Positions 8,485 to 18,300 of a DNA stretch of 64,000 nt are shown here, in pieces; within the stretch, counting starts at the first letter, position 1, and each line of letters opens with the position of its first letter. Under the pieces are notes generated by a model, which searched no databases, was not told where the DNA came from, and worked only from the letters and a program-made list of their open reading frames with translations. The position numbers were made by a program, and so were the translations under genes. Location: NCBI GenBank assembly GCA_958450365.1, contig CAUEEP010000134.1, forward strand, positions 570,560 through 634,559, in the 5' to 3' direction. The DNA is from Mesorhabditis belari (Eukaryota; Nematoda; Chromadorea; Rhabditida; Rhabditidae).

Positions 8485-11354
8485 TTAATAAAGTTGAACT
8501 GTTGAGTGAATTGGCGATGTTTTTGTGAGTGGACGCATCACCGCCGACGAGTATCGACGAGAGAAAACGGCCGTTTGAGACGACCATTTCGCTGTCATGA
8601 AACACCAAACGGCCGTCATCCACAAGTTTTCGCCCATTAGCTCTGAAATTTTGAAAATCATTTGCTGCTTTCTGAGATAAACTCTGATTTCTGAGATTGT
8701 TTGAGAAAAAAGAGATGGATCTGAGGAATGGAACTGAGAAATGGAACTGAGAAATGGAACTGAGGAATGGAACTGAGGAATGGAACTGAGGAATGGAACT
8801 GAGGAATAGAAATGAGGAATGGATCTGAGGAATGGATCTGAGGAATCGAAAGTGCTAACAAACAAATGATCTAAATTGGAATCAGGAAAAGCTGCAAACA
8901 CCAATCGGAAACCGTATTTTCTGTAATAGTAGTGCAGGCTGGAGGGGTTGAAACCGGGAACAGCTGGATTCTTTAATAAATTGTGTAACTAAGCAGCGCC
9001 GGATACAAGGCACGCCATCTACTTTTTGCTTGAGTTCAATTCTTCACATCTTTTGAACGATTTTTTGAAGCACTAGAAGAAAGCTAACCTATTTTTGCAA
9101 GTTTTTAAGGATTATCAAGTAAAGTTTATCTCCAAATTCCCAAGAAATTCAAACTTTTTCTCTGTAAATAAAAAATACAAAAGATAAGGCTTTTCTTTGA
9201 TAAAAATTGAGCCAGTATCTCAGTTGGATTGAAGTTTTTTGTAAAGGAATTGGCAAGGATTGAAAAGGCAAGGAAAAATAGATTGAATCCTCGATCTTTT
9301 GCTTTCTAATTTCTTTAACTATTGACCTATCCAGTACGTTAAATTGCCAACAGAAAGAAGGAAAGAAAGGGAAGGGAAGAAGGAAGAAAGAAAAGAAGAA
9401 AGAAAGGAAGAAAGAAAGGTAGAAAGAAAGAAAGGAAGAAAGATAACAAATAAATCTAAAATTCTCACCATCATGAGTCAATCCTTGTTTCTTGATACCG
9501 GCCGCAATTAGGCATCCGATCATTCCCAAGAAAGAAGCAATAAACACGAGAAGTCCTGAAAGAGAAGTTTATTGTTTATTCGATTTAGAAAGTATTTGAA
9601 AATTGAATATTTATAGTTTAAAACTAAGTTTTTACAAGTTTCTATTTAAAAGTAACTAATTTCTACAAGTTTCTAGTTTAAAGTTCACTAAAATGTTCCG
9701 AAAGAATGAAGTGGCAACTTTGAGATTAAAAATTAAAGCTCAATCTCAGGTCTCTCTTAGAAACGATTGATTTTTAGAATTGAAAGGGAAGCTTAATCTT
9801 TAATTGAACAATTCTATTGGCTATAAAGTAAAGGAAAAAGCTTGAGTTCTAGCTTTGTTAGCTAGAACTTGTTAGCTTTATTAGCTAGCCTTTTATTAAA
9901 GCTTGTTTAGAACCTGACTTCCTGACTCTTGATCCATGAAATTCTCTTTAGAACAAGCCTGTTTAGAACCTGACTCCTTCACTCTTGATCCATGAAATTG
10001 TCTTTAGAACAAGCCTGCTCTATTAACTGTAAAGTAAGGGGAAAAAACAGCTCTATTGATTGTAAAGTCAGGGAAAAAGCTTGAGTTCTAGCTTTGTTAG
10101 CTAGCCTTTTACTAAAGCTTGTTTAGAACCTGACTTCTTGACTCTTGATCCATGAAATTCTCTTTAGAACAAGCCTGTTTAGAACCTGACTCCTTCACTC
10201 TTGATCCATGAAATTGTCTTTAGAACAAGCTTGCTCTATTGACTGTAAAGCCAGGGAAAAAGCTTGAGTTCTAACTTTGTTAGCTAGCCTTTTACTAAAA
10301 CCTGTTTAGAACCTGACTTCCTGACTCTTGATCCATGAAATTGTCTTTAGAACAAACCTGTTCTTGAAACATTTCTCATTTCTCATGAATCAACTCACCA
10401 ATCCAAAACCCAAGCTTGTACTTGGCCGGTTCCCAGGTCACCATCCAATTCTTCTTGTAAGCGAGATGTAAATAACTGACGTATGAAGCAAAAATGGCTG
10501 AAATGAAAGCCATCGTGCAAGTCGACCAGTTCTAAAGTTAATTTCATAAAAAAATAGATAATTTGATAGATAATTTGACTTTTTTGAACCTTTACGCTTA
10601 ACGGAGGCGACTGGGGTAGCCAAGTCTTTGAGCCCGATTTTAGATAGGTTTATGTTAATAGATTTTAATAAAACAAATAATTTCTGAAAGCTGGCATTCT
10701 AAGCTATCTAAATCTTATAAAAACTTTCTAATCTGAAAAGTTTAAGGTGCTTAAAAATGAGTTGCAAGTTGGCCAAAAAATTCGCCCCCGCCTTTAACCG
10801 TAAAGATCCCTTTTCTTTTTTTTTTTTTTTTTCCTTTCCCTCCTCCTTTCTTCCTTATTTTTTTTTTTTTCTTTTCTTTTTTTTTTTTTTAAACTTTTTT
10901 TTTTTTTTTTTGTTTTTTTTTTACCTTTTTTTTTTTTCTTTATTTTTTTTTTTTTTTTCTCTTTTTTTTTTTTAAAATTTTCATTATACTAAAAAGAACA
11001 AAAAAAAAAAAATAAAACAAGCACAAAAACAAAAAAAAAAAAAAAAAAGAAAAAAGGGCCAAAAAAAAACTAAATATGATTATTATTATTTCATTATAAG
11101 GAAAACTTTAACCAAAGTTGCCATAAATTATAAAAATCTCTATTTCAAAGTGCTTTGAATGACTCTGAGCTTTAATTTGAAATTAATAAGCTACATGACT
11201 TTAATTTATTACATCAAGATCGGTTTTCATTTTGGCAAAACTTTTCAATTAGCTAGACTTACATGGTATTCTCCTCCAAACATCAATCCAGCCATGACTC
11301 CAGCGGAGATTCCAATGATCGAAATGACCAACAGGACGTTCACTGAGCACATCT
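8485..11354 (-). CDS. hrg-1: HRG-1-family haem transporter (SLC48A1-like)
   Basis: Four-TM haem transporter of the HRG family, which moves haem out of the endo-lysosome or across the gut plasma membrane. Exons on the minus strand: 11354-11263 (ATG at 11352), 10531-10399, 9555-9469, 8642-8485 (TAA). All borders are GT..AG and the phase is kept, giving about 155 residues. Segments in order: VNVLLVISIIGISAGVMAGL (TM1); TMAFISAIFASYVSYLHLAY followed by KKNW (TM2 with the family's conserved His); FWIGLLVFIASFLGMIGCLI (TM3); ENLWMTAVWCFMTAKWSS (TM4); then FSRRY, equivalent to the FARKY haem-binding motif of C. elegans HRG-1. C. elegans HRG-1 has a longer cytosolic N-terminus, so this start may be downstream of another exon, or this may be an HRG-4-like short form. 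The introns hold a ~190-bp tandem repeat, the 13-bp repeat at 8718-8848 and a homopolymer block. Confidence 0.9.
8718..8848. repeat. 13-bp minisatellite (GGAATGGAACTGA)
   Basis: About ten copies with small changes (AAATGG, GGATCTGA). It starts about 75 bp from the last hrg-1 exon, inside its final intron. Confidence 0.88.
9352..9445. repeat. Purine (GAAAG/GGAAG) tract in hrg-1 intron
   Basis: An almost pure G/A strand of about 90 bp, ending about 24 bp from the exon 3 donor. Confidence 0.8.
9837..10360. repeat. Long-unit tandem repeat (about 180-240 bp) in hrg-1 intron
   Basis: AGCTTGAGTTCTAGCTTTGT recurs at about 9839, 10079 and (as AGTTCTAACTTTG) 10261. TTAGAACCTGACTTCCTGAC and TGATCCATGAAATT recur within each unit. 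About three partial copies, with the inner TCTTTAGAACAAGCCTG block itself duplicated. Confidence 0.85.
10806..11060. repeat. Poly-T then poly-A low-complexity block
   Basis: Long runs of T broken by single C or A bases pass into runs of A. It lies in hrg-1 intron 1. Its texture is unlike the flanking AT-rich DNA and matches the block at 42366-42690; see findings. Confidence 0.8.
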
Positions 11355-11685
11355 CTAAAAGATAATCGATAGAGATATCATATTTAAAGATTTAGACTTT
11401 ATACTGCAGTAAATAAAGGAATCGTACCAGGAACTGGAAAAGAAAAGGGTATTTTAACCAGAATTGATTGATTGAATTGATTTCGACAATTTAAAAGCAA
11501 AATAGCTTTAGGCAAAGAGCCGAAAATCAGTGAATAAAATAAAATAGAATAAATCTAAATAATATAACAAAGGAAAATCGAATTTAAAAAAGATTGTGGT
11601 TAAAGAATAGAATTATTCTATAATTGCGCCAGATGCCAGATGTTTAAGCCAGTTGTTGGAGTCATTGGCAATTATTCTGGAGAGC

Positions 11686-12060
11686 TTCTGATTAGCTTCT
11701 AGTTAGCTACAAGTTAGCTTCTAGTTAGCTTCTGATTAGCTTCAAGTTAGCTTCTGGTTAGCTTCTAGTTAGCTTCTAGTTAGCTTCTAGTTAGCTTCTA
11801 GTTAGCTTCTAGTTAGCTTCTAGTTAGCTTCTAGTTAGCTTCTAGTTAGCTTCTAGTTAGCTTCTAGTTAGCTTCTAGTTAGCTTCTGGTTAGCTTCTGA
11901 TTAGCTTCTAGTTAGCTTCTAGTTAGCTTCTAGTTAGCTTCTAGTTAGCTTCTAGTTAGCTTCTAGTTAGCGTCTAGTTAGCTTCTGGTTAGCTTCTGAT
12001 TAGCTTCTAGTTAGCTTCTGGTTAGCTTCTAGTTAGCTTCTAGTTAGCTTCTGATTAGCT
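11686..12060. repeat. 11-bp minisatellite (TTAGCTTCTAG), block 1
   Basis: About 34 copies of an 11-mer with TAG/TGG/TGA variants. The array continues at 12607-12665, 13167-13256 and 13836-14124, so it was one array split by two inverted-repeat elements and other sequence. Confidence 0.95.
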
Positions 12061-12609
12061 TCTATTGGATTGGTGAATTGAAAACTGCCGGACTTTGAAC
12101 TAAAATTTATTCAACATAAAACCATAAATTCATTCCAAATAATTTCCATTATTATTGACGACTTCTGCCCATTTTACAGGCAATTTGCGGATTCCTCTTT
12201 CGTAGTAGGATTTTGGTTTGTGTGTGAGACAAGTGTGAGACTCAAAAATGGAGGACTGGAGATGTCAGCTGTCAGCCCAGTTTGAGCACTTTCTTCAAAA
12301 GAAACCCATTTTGGTGTCAATAGAAAAGTTGTAGAGAATCAAAAATTAGGCTTATAGCCAAATTTCCACAAAGATACACTTAGTAGTTTCGCTTAAAATG
12401 CAATTTTTTGTTGCAAGTTTTGTGAAAATTCGTAAATTTGGCATTTCTTGAAAACTAGTTTTTGAATCGTTCTGAAAATTTGGATATAAGCTTGATTTTT
12501 GATTCTCTACAACTTTTCCATTGACACCAAAATGGGTTTCTTTTGAAGAAAGTGCTCAAAGTGTTGCATATGACAATAGCCGGCAGTTTTCAATTCAGGA
12601 ATTCAATAG
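12061..12609. mobile_element. MITE-like inverted-repeat element inside the minisatellite
   Basis: Ends are CTATTGGATTGGTGAATTGA + AAACTGCCGG on the left and the complement of CCGGCAGTTTTCAATTCAGG on the right. Inner arms pair as well: TTGAGCACTTTCTTCAAAAG near 12281 and its complement near 12541; AGTTGTAGAGAATCAAAAAT and its complement. Both ends abut TTAGCTTCTAG repeats. No transposase is visible. Confidence 0.8.
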
Positions 12610-13256
12610 TTAGCTTCTAGTTAGGTTCTAGTTAGGTTCTAGTTAGGTTCTATTAGCTTCTATTTAACTTCTGTTAACTTCTGGCTAGGTCTTTGACAAT
12701 CATTCTCGTTCAAGTTTTGTCAAATTATCATTATACTTTAAAAGAATCAAAATAAAGAACAAAATAACACTAAAACAGCACCAAAAAAGCAAAAAGAAGA
12801 CAAGAAACAAGGCAAAAAGACTAAATTTTATTTCATTATAAGGAAAACTTTAACCAAAGTTGCCATAAATCATAAAAATCTCTATTTTAAAGTGGTTTGA
12901 ATGACTCTGAATGCCTATTTAATTGGACTCGTCCTTTTCATTTCCTTATCACAAATAAAAGACCATAGACACTCAACCTTGCATCATATGGTCTTTTCAA
13001 TGCGATGAAAAGAAGAAAAAGAAAGAAGAAACAGAAATTTTTCTTTTTTTCCCCTTTCTGAACTAATCAGAACACAGCTTTTTCTGTCGGTCAAAGAAAA
13101 AAAATGAATTCACGATCAGGATAAGTGATGTAAAGCTTTGCAATTTTGAGGGATAATGGTTTTTGGAAGTTAGCTTCTGATTAGCTTCTAGTTAGCTTCT
13201 AGTTAGCTTCTAGTTAGCTTCTAGTTAGCTTCTGATTAGCTTCTAGTTAGCTTCTA

Positions 13257-13834
13257 TTGGGTTGTCCAGTTATGAATGCGCGTTTTTTACTATTTTGCAA
13301 ATTTCTCAAGATACCGAAATCAAGAAAAAGATATAGATGAGTATTATTCGAAAGCTGAAGATCTCCTCTACATTTTGATATAAAAAGTTTTTGAATTTGT
13401 TCAGCTTTTGGGCAAATTGACTGCACAGAAGAAGAGGTGGCCAAAAAATGGAAGGGTGCCTTTGGATCAAGTTTTGGCTCCGCTCAAATTGAGTTAACCG
13501 TTTGATATTTAGCCCATAGATATATCAATATAACTTTTTTTAAAATATAACAATTTCAGAGCATCTTTACTTTACTTTTCTTTTCTGGGCAGTTATTTTA
13601 CACCATAAAACTTGAGGAATAGCTAAGCTGAAATGGTTTTTTTTTCGAAAACGACCTCTCCCTTTGTGCAGTCAATTTCCCAAAAAGTTGAATGAATTCA
13701 AAAACTTTTTTTATTCCAAAATGTAGAGGAGATCTTCAGCTTTCGAATGGTATTTAACACTCATATACATCTGTTCGATATCTTGAGAAATTTACAAAAT
13801 AGTAAAAACGCGCATTCATAACTGGACAACCCAA
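13257..13834. mobile_element. Tc1/mariner-like MITE, family TTGGGTTGTCCAG, copy 1
   Basis: A 578-bp element bounded by TA on each side (13255-13256, 13835-13836). TTGGGTTGTCCAGTTATGAA reads inward from the left end, and the complement of TTCATAACTGGACAACCCAA from the right end. The arms stay complementary for about 190 bp (TTTACTATTTTGCAAATTTC; AGCTGAAGATCTCCTCTACA). It lies inside the 11-bp minisatellite. A near-identical copy is at 22535-23111, and a 3' fragment at 24081-24147. Confidence 0.88.
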
Positions 13835-13835
13835 T

Positions 13836-14124
13836 AGTTAGCTTTTGATTAGCTTCTGATCAGCTTCTAGTTAGCTTCTGGCTAGCTTCTGATTAGCTTC
13901 TAGTTAGCTTCTAGTTAGCTTCTGGTTAGCTTCTAGCTAGCTTCTAGTTAGCTTCTAGTTAGCTTCTAGTTAGCTTCTAGTTAGCTTCTAGTTAGCTTCT
14001 AGTTAGCTTCTAGTTAGCTTCTAGTTAGCTTCTGGCTAGCTTCTGATTAGCTTCTGATTAGCTTCTAGTTAGCTTCTGGCTAGCTTCTGATTAGCTTCTA
14101 GTTAGCTTCTAGTTAGCTTCTAGT
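13836..14124. repeat. 11-bp minisatellite (TTAGCTTCTAG), last block
   Basis: Continuation of the array at 11686-12060 on the far side of the MITE, about 26 copies. It is followed by a short CTCTTT microsatellite (14157-14190). Confidence 0.92.
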
Positions 14125-14474
14125 TTAGTGACTTTTAGTGACTTTTCTAAACCATTTCTCTTTCTCTTTCTCTTTCTCTTTCTCTTTCTATCTTCTCTCT
14201 ATTTTCTATCGCAATCTATCCACTTTATATCTTTTAATACTCTTTGTCAACCAGCTTTATTCTATTCAATAATTAATTTGATTACATTATAGAAATTGTT
14301 TTGATAAAAGATTGCATTAAAAAGCTGGTGTTGAGAAGATGAGAAAAGAGAAAAGAGAAAAGAGAATCATGAGAAAAGGATTAGAAAAAAGTGGATAGAT
14401 CAGATAAAAATAGAGACAAGATTACGGTAGAACGAAAAAAGGGGCAGATTTTAGAAAAAGGTAAATGCTTACCT

Positions 14475-14574
14475 CTGCCAAAGCACTAAAATAGTTCAGA
14501 TTGACTCTCTGAGTCTCTTAGTGACTCTTTGTGACTCTCTTAGTTGTTTTTGAACCTTTCAATGATCTGAAATG
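14475..14574 (-). other. Possible 5' non-coding exon of hrg-1
   Basis: On the minus strand a TTTCATTTCAG acceptor is followed by about 100 nt without ATG and then by GCAGAG|GTAAGC, a good donor. It would be a 5' UTR exon, or mark a trans-splice acceptor upstream of the hrg-1 coding exons. Supported by splice motifs only. Confidence 0.25.
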
Positions 14575-14638
14575 AAATTGTTTTTGTTAAAACTTGGTTC
14601 AATAAACAAAAATGAAGTTAGATCAGAATGAAAGACAA

Positions 14639-14699
14639 GGAGATTGACTAGAAATCAATTGGGCTCTTCCCGCGTAGGTTCGAATCCTGCCCGCTGCGA
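14639..14699 (+). tRNA. tRNA-Ser(AGA), 5'-truncated copy
   Basis: The anticodon arm ATTGA-CTAGAAA-TCAAT pairs perfectly, with AGA as anticodon. A long variable arm (TGGG..CCCG) follows, then a perfect T arm GTAGG-TTCGAAT-CCTGC and the 3' acceptor strand CCGCTGC-G. Upstream of the anticodon arm there is no D arm and no GCAGCGG acceptor strand. So the copy is cut exactly at the start of the anticodon arm and cannot be a working tRNA. Confidence 0.65.
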
Positions 14700-14983
14700 A
14701 TTTTGATTCAATATAAGACTGGCTATAGTTTTTTTGACTAATTTCGTCAAAATTTAATAAATTACAAGCTAGAATTGTTGAAAAACTGAAAAACACGGTT
14801 TTATTAGGAAAAAAATGCTTTTTTGTTGTAAAAAGTAAAAAGTAGAAGTTTTTATACCGGTAGAACACAAAAAAGTGAACATAAATAATTGTTTTTTAGA
14901 GAAATGGGACTAGAAATCTTGAGCAAAGCAATTACAAGCAATTACAAGCAAACAAAAGAACAGATTGTACTGTAAGCCTACAG

Positions 14984-15238
14984 GAATCTGTAGCATAGAG
15001 GAATCTGTGGTCTATAGGAATCTGTAGCATACAGGAATCTGTAGCAGACAGTAATCTGTAGCATACAGGAATCTGTAGCATACAGGAATCTGTAGCATAC
15101 AGGAATCTGTAGCCTACAGGAATCTGTAGCTTACAGGAATCTGTAGCATAGAGGAATCTGTAGCATACAGGAATCTGTAGTCTACAGGAATCTGTAGCAT
15201 AGAGGAATCTGTAGCATACAGGAATCTGTAGCCTATAA
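14984..15238. repeat. 17-18-bp minisatellite (GGAATCTGTAGCATACA)
   Basis: About 14 copies with CATA/CCTA/TCTA variants. It is intergenic, between hrg-1 and the LDAH stop. Confidence 0.92.
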
Positions 15239-15327
15239 GCATGTAGTTGTAGACAGATTACTGTAAAACTTACAGCTTCTGCTTCTGAGTAAGAATTGCT
15301 TTAAAAGTTTGATAATAATCTGCAATT

Positions 15328-18300
15328 TTAATTAATGTAATTGATCACTCGTTGCGCTACGATATCGCCGTCTCGGATCACGAAAGCGTGCTCAGAATCG
15401 TTTTCGTCAAAGATCACATGGCCTTTCGGTAATAAATCCTTCATCGCCTCACCTGAATTCAAATTCTTTACAACATTTAAGCAACAAATTCATTTACTAG
15501 ACCAACCCAGGTCAGTGTCAGGGCCAAGACGGCAATTGTCTAATAGTAAGTCAGAGTCAGATCAACTAACCAACTAATCTTGCCTAAATCGTTCATTTTG
15601 AACAGAAGCCAGATCATCAGAGCGTAGAACAGAAGCCAGATCATCAGGGTCAGCCCAGGGCTAGGACCAAACCAGAACCAAACCAGGACTTGCCTTTTAT
15701 CCCACTCCTGATCATCATACAATTCTGGAATCAGACTAGGGAACTGTTCCAACTTAGCATATGGAAACACGCAGAAAAGTCAACTTGAAATTCTAAGGGA
15801 CACGGCAACGATGAGGATTGAATTAGCTAGTCAAGTCAGCTCCAAGACCAGCTCCGAGGCTAGTCCGGGAGTAAGTAAGAGTATCCTCGTGGCAATGGAA
15901 TACGTGTACAGCTATGATAAAAAGTTTTTTCAAAAAAACAAAAAGAAGACAGTGGGTGGATTCGAACCCTCGAGTAGCTACGCCGTCCTAACCGTCCTAA
16001 TCCTAACCCACTACCCACTACACCATGAAGCCTCTTCCAGAGGCGACGGATTTATCAGTTTTACTCTATAGCATCCAGTTTCGAGAAAAGTGCTTTTAAA
16101 TTTTGGGCAGCTTTTGGCAAACGGTGTGATATGAGGCTGAATTAATTCCATGTCGCGGTGGCTGGATAGTGTAGTGGTTAGGGTGCTGGGTCTTAGCCCC
16201 TAGCATCCCTGGTTCGGATCCCCTCAAGGTCAAAACTTTTTTGCTTTTAGCACTTTAGCAAGTTAAAGAACTAAAATCAATTTTTAAGTGTTTGATAGTA
16301 TTTATTTGATAATAAGAAGATAAATAGAGCTTCTGGAAATAGGTGAAAAGAAATCGGTTTTCTGAAAATGGATCAGTGACCACAAAAGAAAAGAATTCAA
16401 GCTTAAGAGAAGGCTAAACCTGATTCTGATCTTGATTTGCCCAAAGAGTTTATTTTAGAATGTCCCTGGCTTTGCTGAGCGGCTTACCGTATGTATTCGG
16501 CACCCATCCGTCGCAAGTCCCGTAGTACATATGCGTGATATCTTTGTGCGCCAAAAGCGTCAAATCCAGTTCAGTTACCTAAAGAAAAGATAGAAAAAAG
16601 AAGCTATTTACTGGCAAGATTTTGATCAATTCTCAAGTTACGAATTGAATTATAGAACTTTAAAATAATAGAATTGTAGCCCAGCTACCTTTATCAACTC
16701 ATCCGCTGACATGTGCACGATATTTCGAAAAACGTTCATGTGCAGGATCTCGGTTGCACTTTTTTGTCACATCAATCGGCACCTAGATTTAGTTTCAAAT
16801 GTGAATCTTTATAAACTACCGTAAATACTGTAATAGTACCATACCATAATGACGGTGCGGAGTGTTGCGTAGTCTAGCTTTGACCGAGTTTTTCTCGACA
16901 CTGGTTTATGCTACAATGCTACAATAGGTATCAAAAAATAGCTGAAATTCAGGGCTATTTTTTGATACCAAAACGAGCATTGTAGCATAAACCAGTGTCG
17001 AAAAAACTCGTTTAAAGCTAGACTACGCAACACTCCACCGTCATTATGGACTGGGGTACTATTGCAGTATTTACGGTATGTCTTTTTTGAAGTAAAACGA
17101 ACACTTTCTTGTCAACACTTATAATAATACCGTAAATACTTTAATAGTACCCCATCCCCATAATGACGGTGCGGAGTGTTGCGTAGTCTAGCTTTGAACG
17201 AGTTTTTCTCGACACTGGTTTATGCTACAATGCTCGTTTTGGTATCAAAAAATAGCCCTGAATTTCAGCTATTTTTTGATATCAAAACGAGCATTGTAGC
17301 ATAAACCAGTGTCGAGAAAAACTCGTTTAAAGCTAGACTACGCAACACTCCGCACCGTCATTATGGGACTGGGGTACTATTACAGTATTTACGGTATGTC
17401 TTTTTTTGAAGTAAAACGAACACTTTCTTGTCCAAGATTGAAACCGACGAGCCATCTTTTGACGGGAAACGGAAGATGATCCACCCAAAATGAGATCGCT
17501 TTCGCCAGCCAATCGTTCTCGTTCAGAGTCTAAATGGCTAGTTTTTAACTGTTTTCTTAGTAACAAGCAGCCTTTAACAGTGTTATAATCTTTTATAGAC
17601 TTACAAAGTATTAAAAATCTGGTTTTACGAGCTAGACAAGATCATCCACAATACAAGGTGACCAAAAATAACCTTTTTTATTCATTTTTCTTTTATTTTA
17701 GAACAAAACGATGAATTTCTTTTTTTTTAATGAAAATTTACATCATTTTCTATATATATTTAAGATTTTATGATCGTAGAATCGATAAATAATTTTTATG
17801 TCGTTAAAAAAATCGATCGATCGTATCGATCGTTAAAAAATAACGAGCTATAACTCAAATTTAGTGATTTCTTTATCGATGATCTTATAGAAAACTGGTT
17901 TTTAGCACCTAATTGAAACATTTCTAAGATTAAAAAGGATTTAGATTCAATTTAAATGTTCAACATACTGCTAACAATCGTCCCAATCGTTGTCCGTTGT
18001 AAGAGAGAGCCATTCGTTCAACGGTCGGGAAAAGGCCAACAGCTTTCCGAATATTGTAGTCATCTTTGATATAGGGAAGGATTCTAGAAAAGATTGCAAA
18101 TGAAAGCTGATAAATACTTTAATCGGGTTATCGGACATTTGATACGCGCCCTGCCTCATTTGCCATTGGCAATCTAACTTTGAGCTCAAATATCTGGAGG
18201 TTGGGCTGTTCAATTTAAATATTCTTGATATCATTGGATGCGCCAAGTCTTTCTCTGTCGATTGGTACAAAAGCTATTTCAATTGGACAGCCCAACAGGA

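Noticed and set aside
10580..10615. Possible extra hrg-1 exon (LATPVASVKRK)
   Set aside because: HRG alignment runs straight from GGEYH to NWSTCT; the extra segment would disrupt it.
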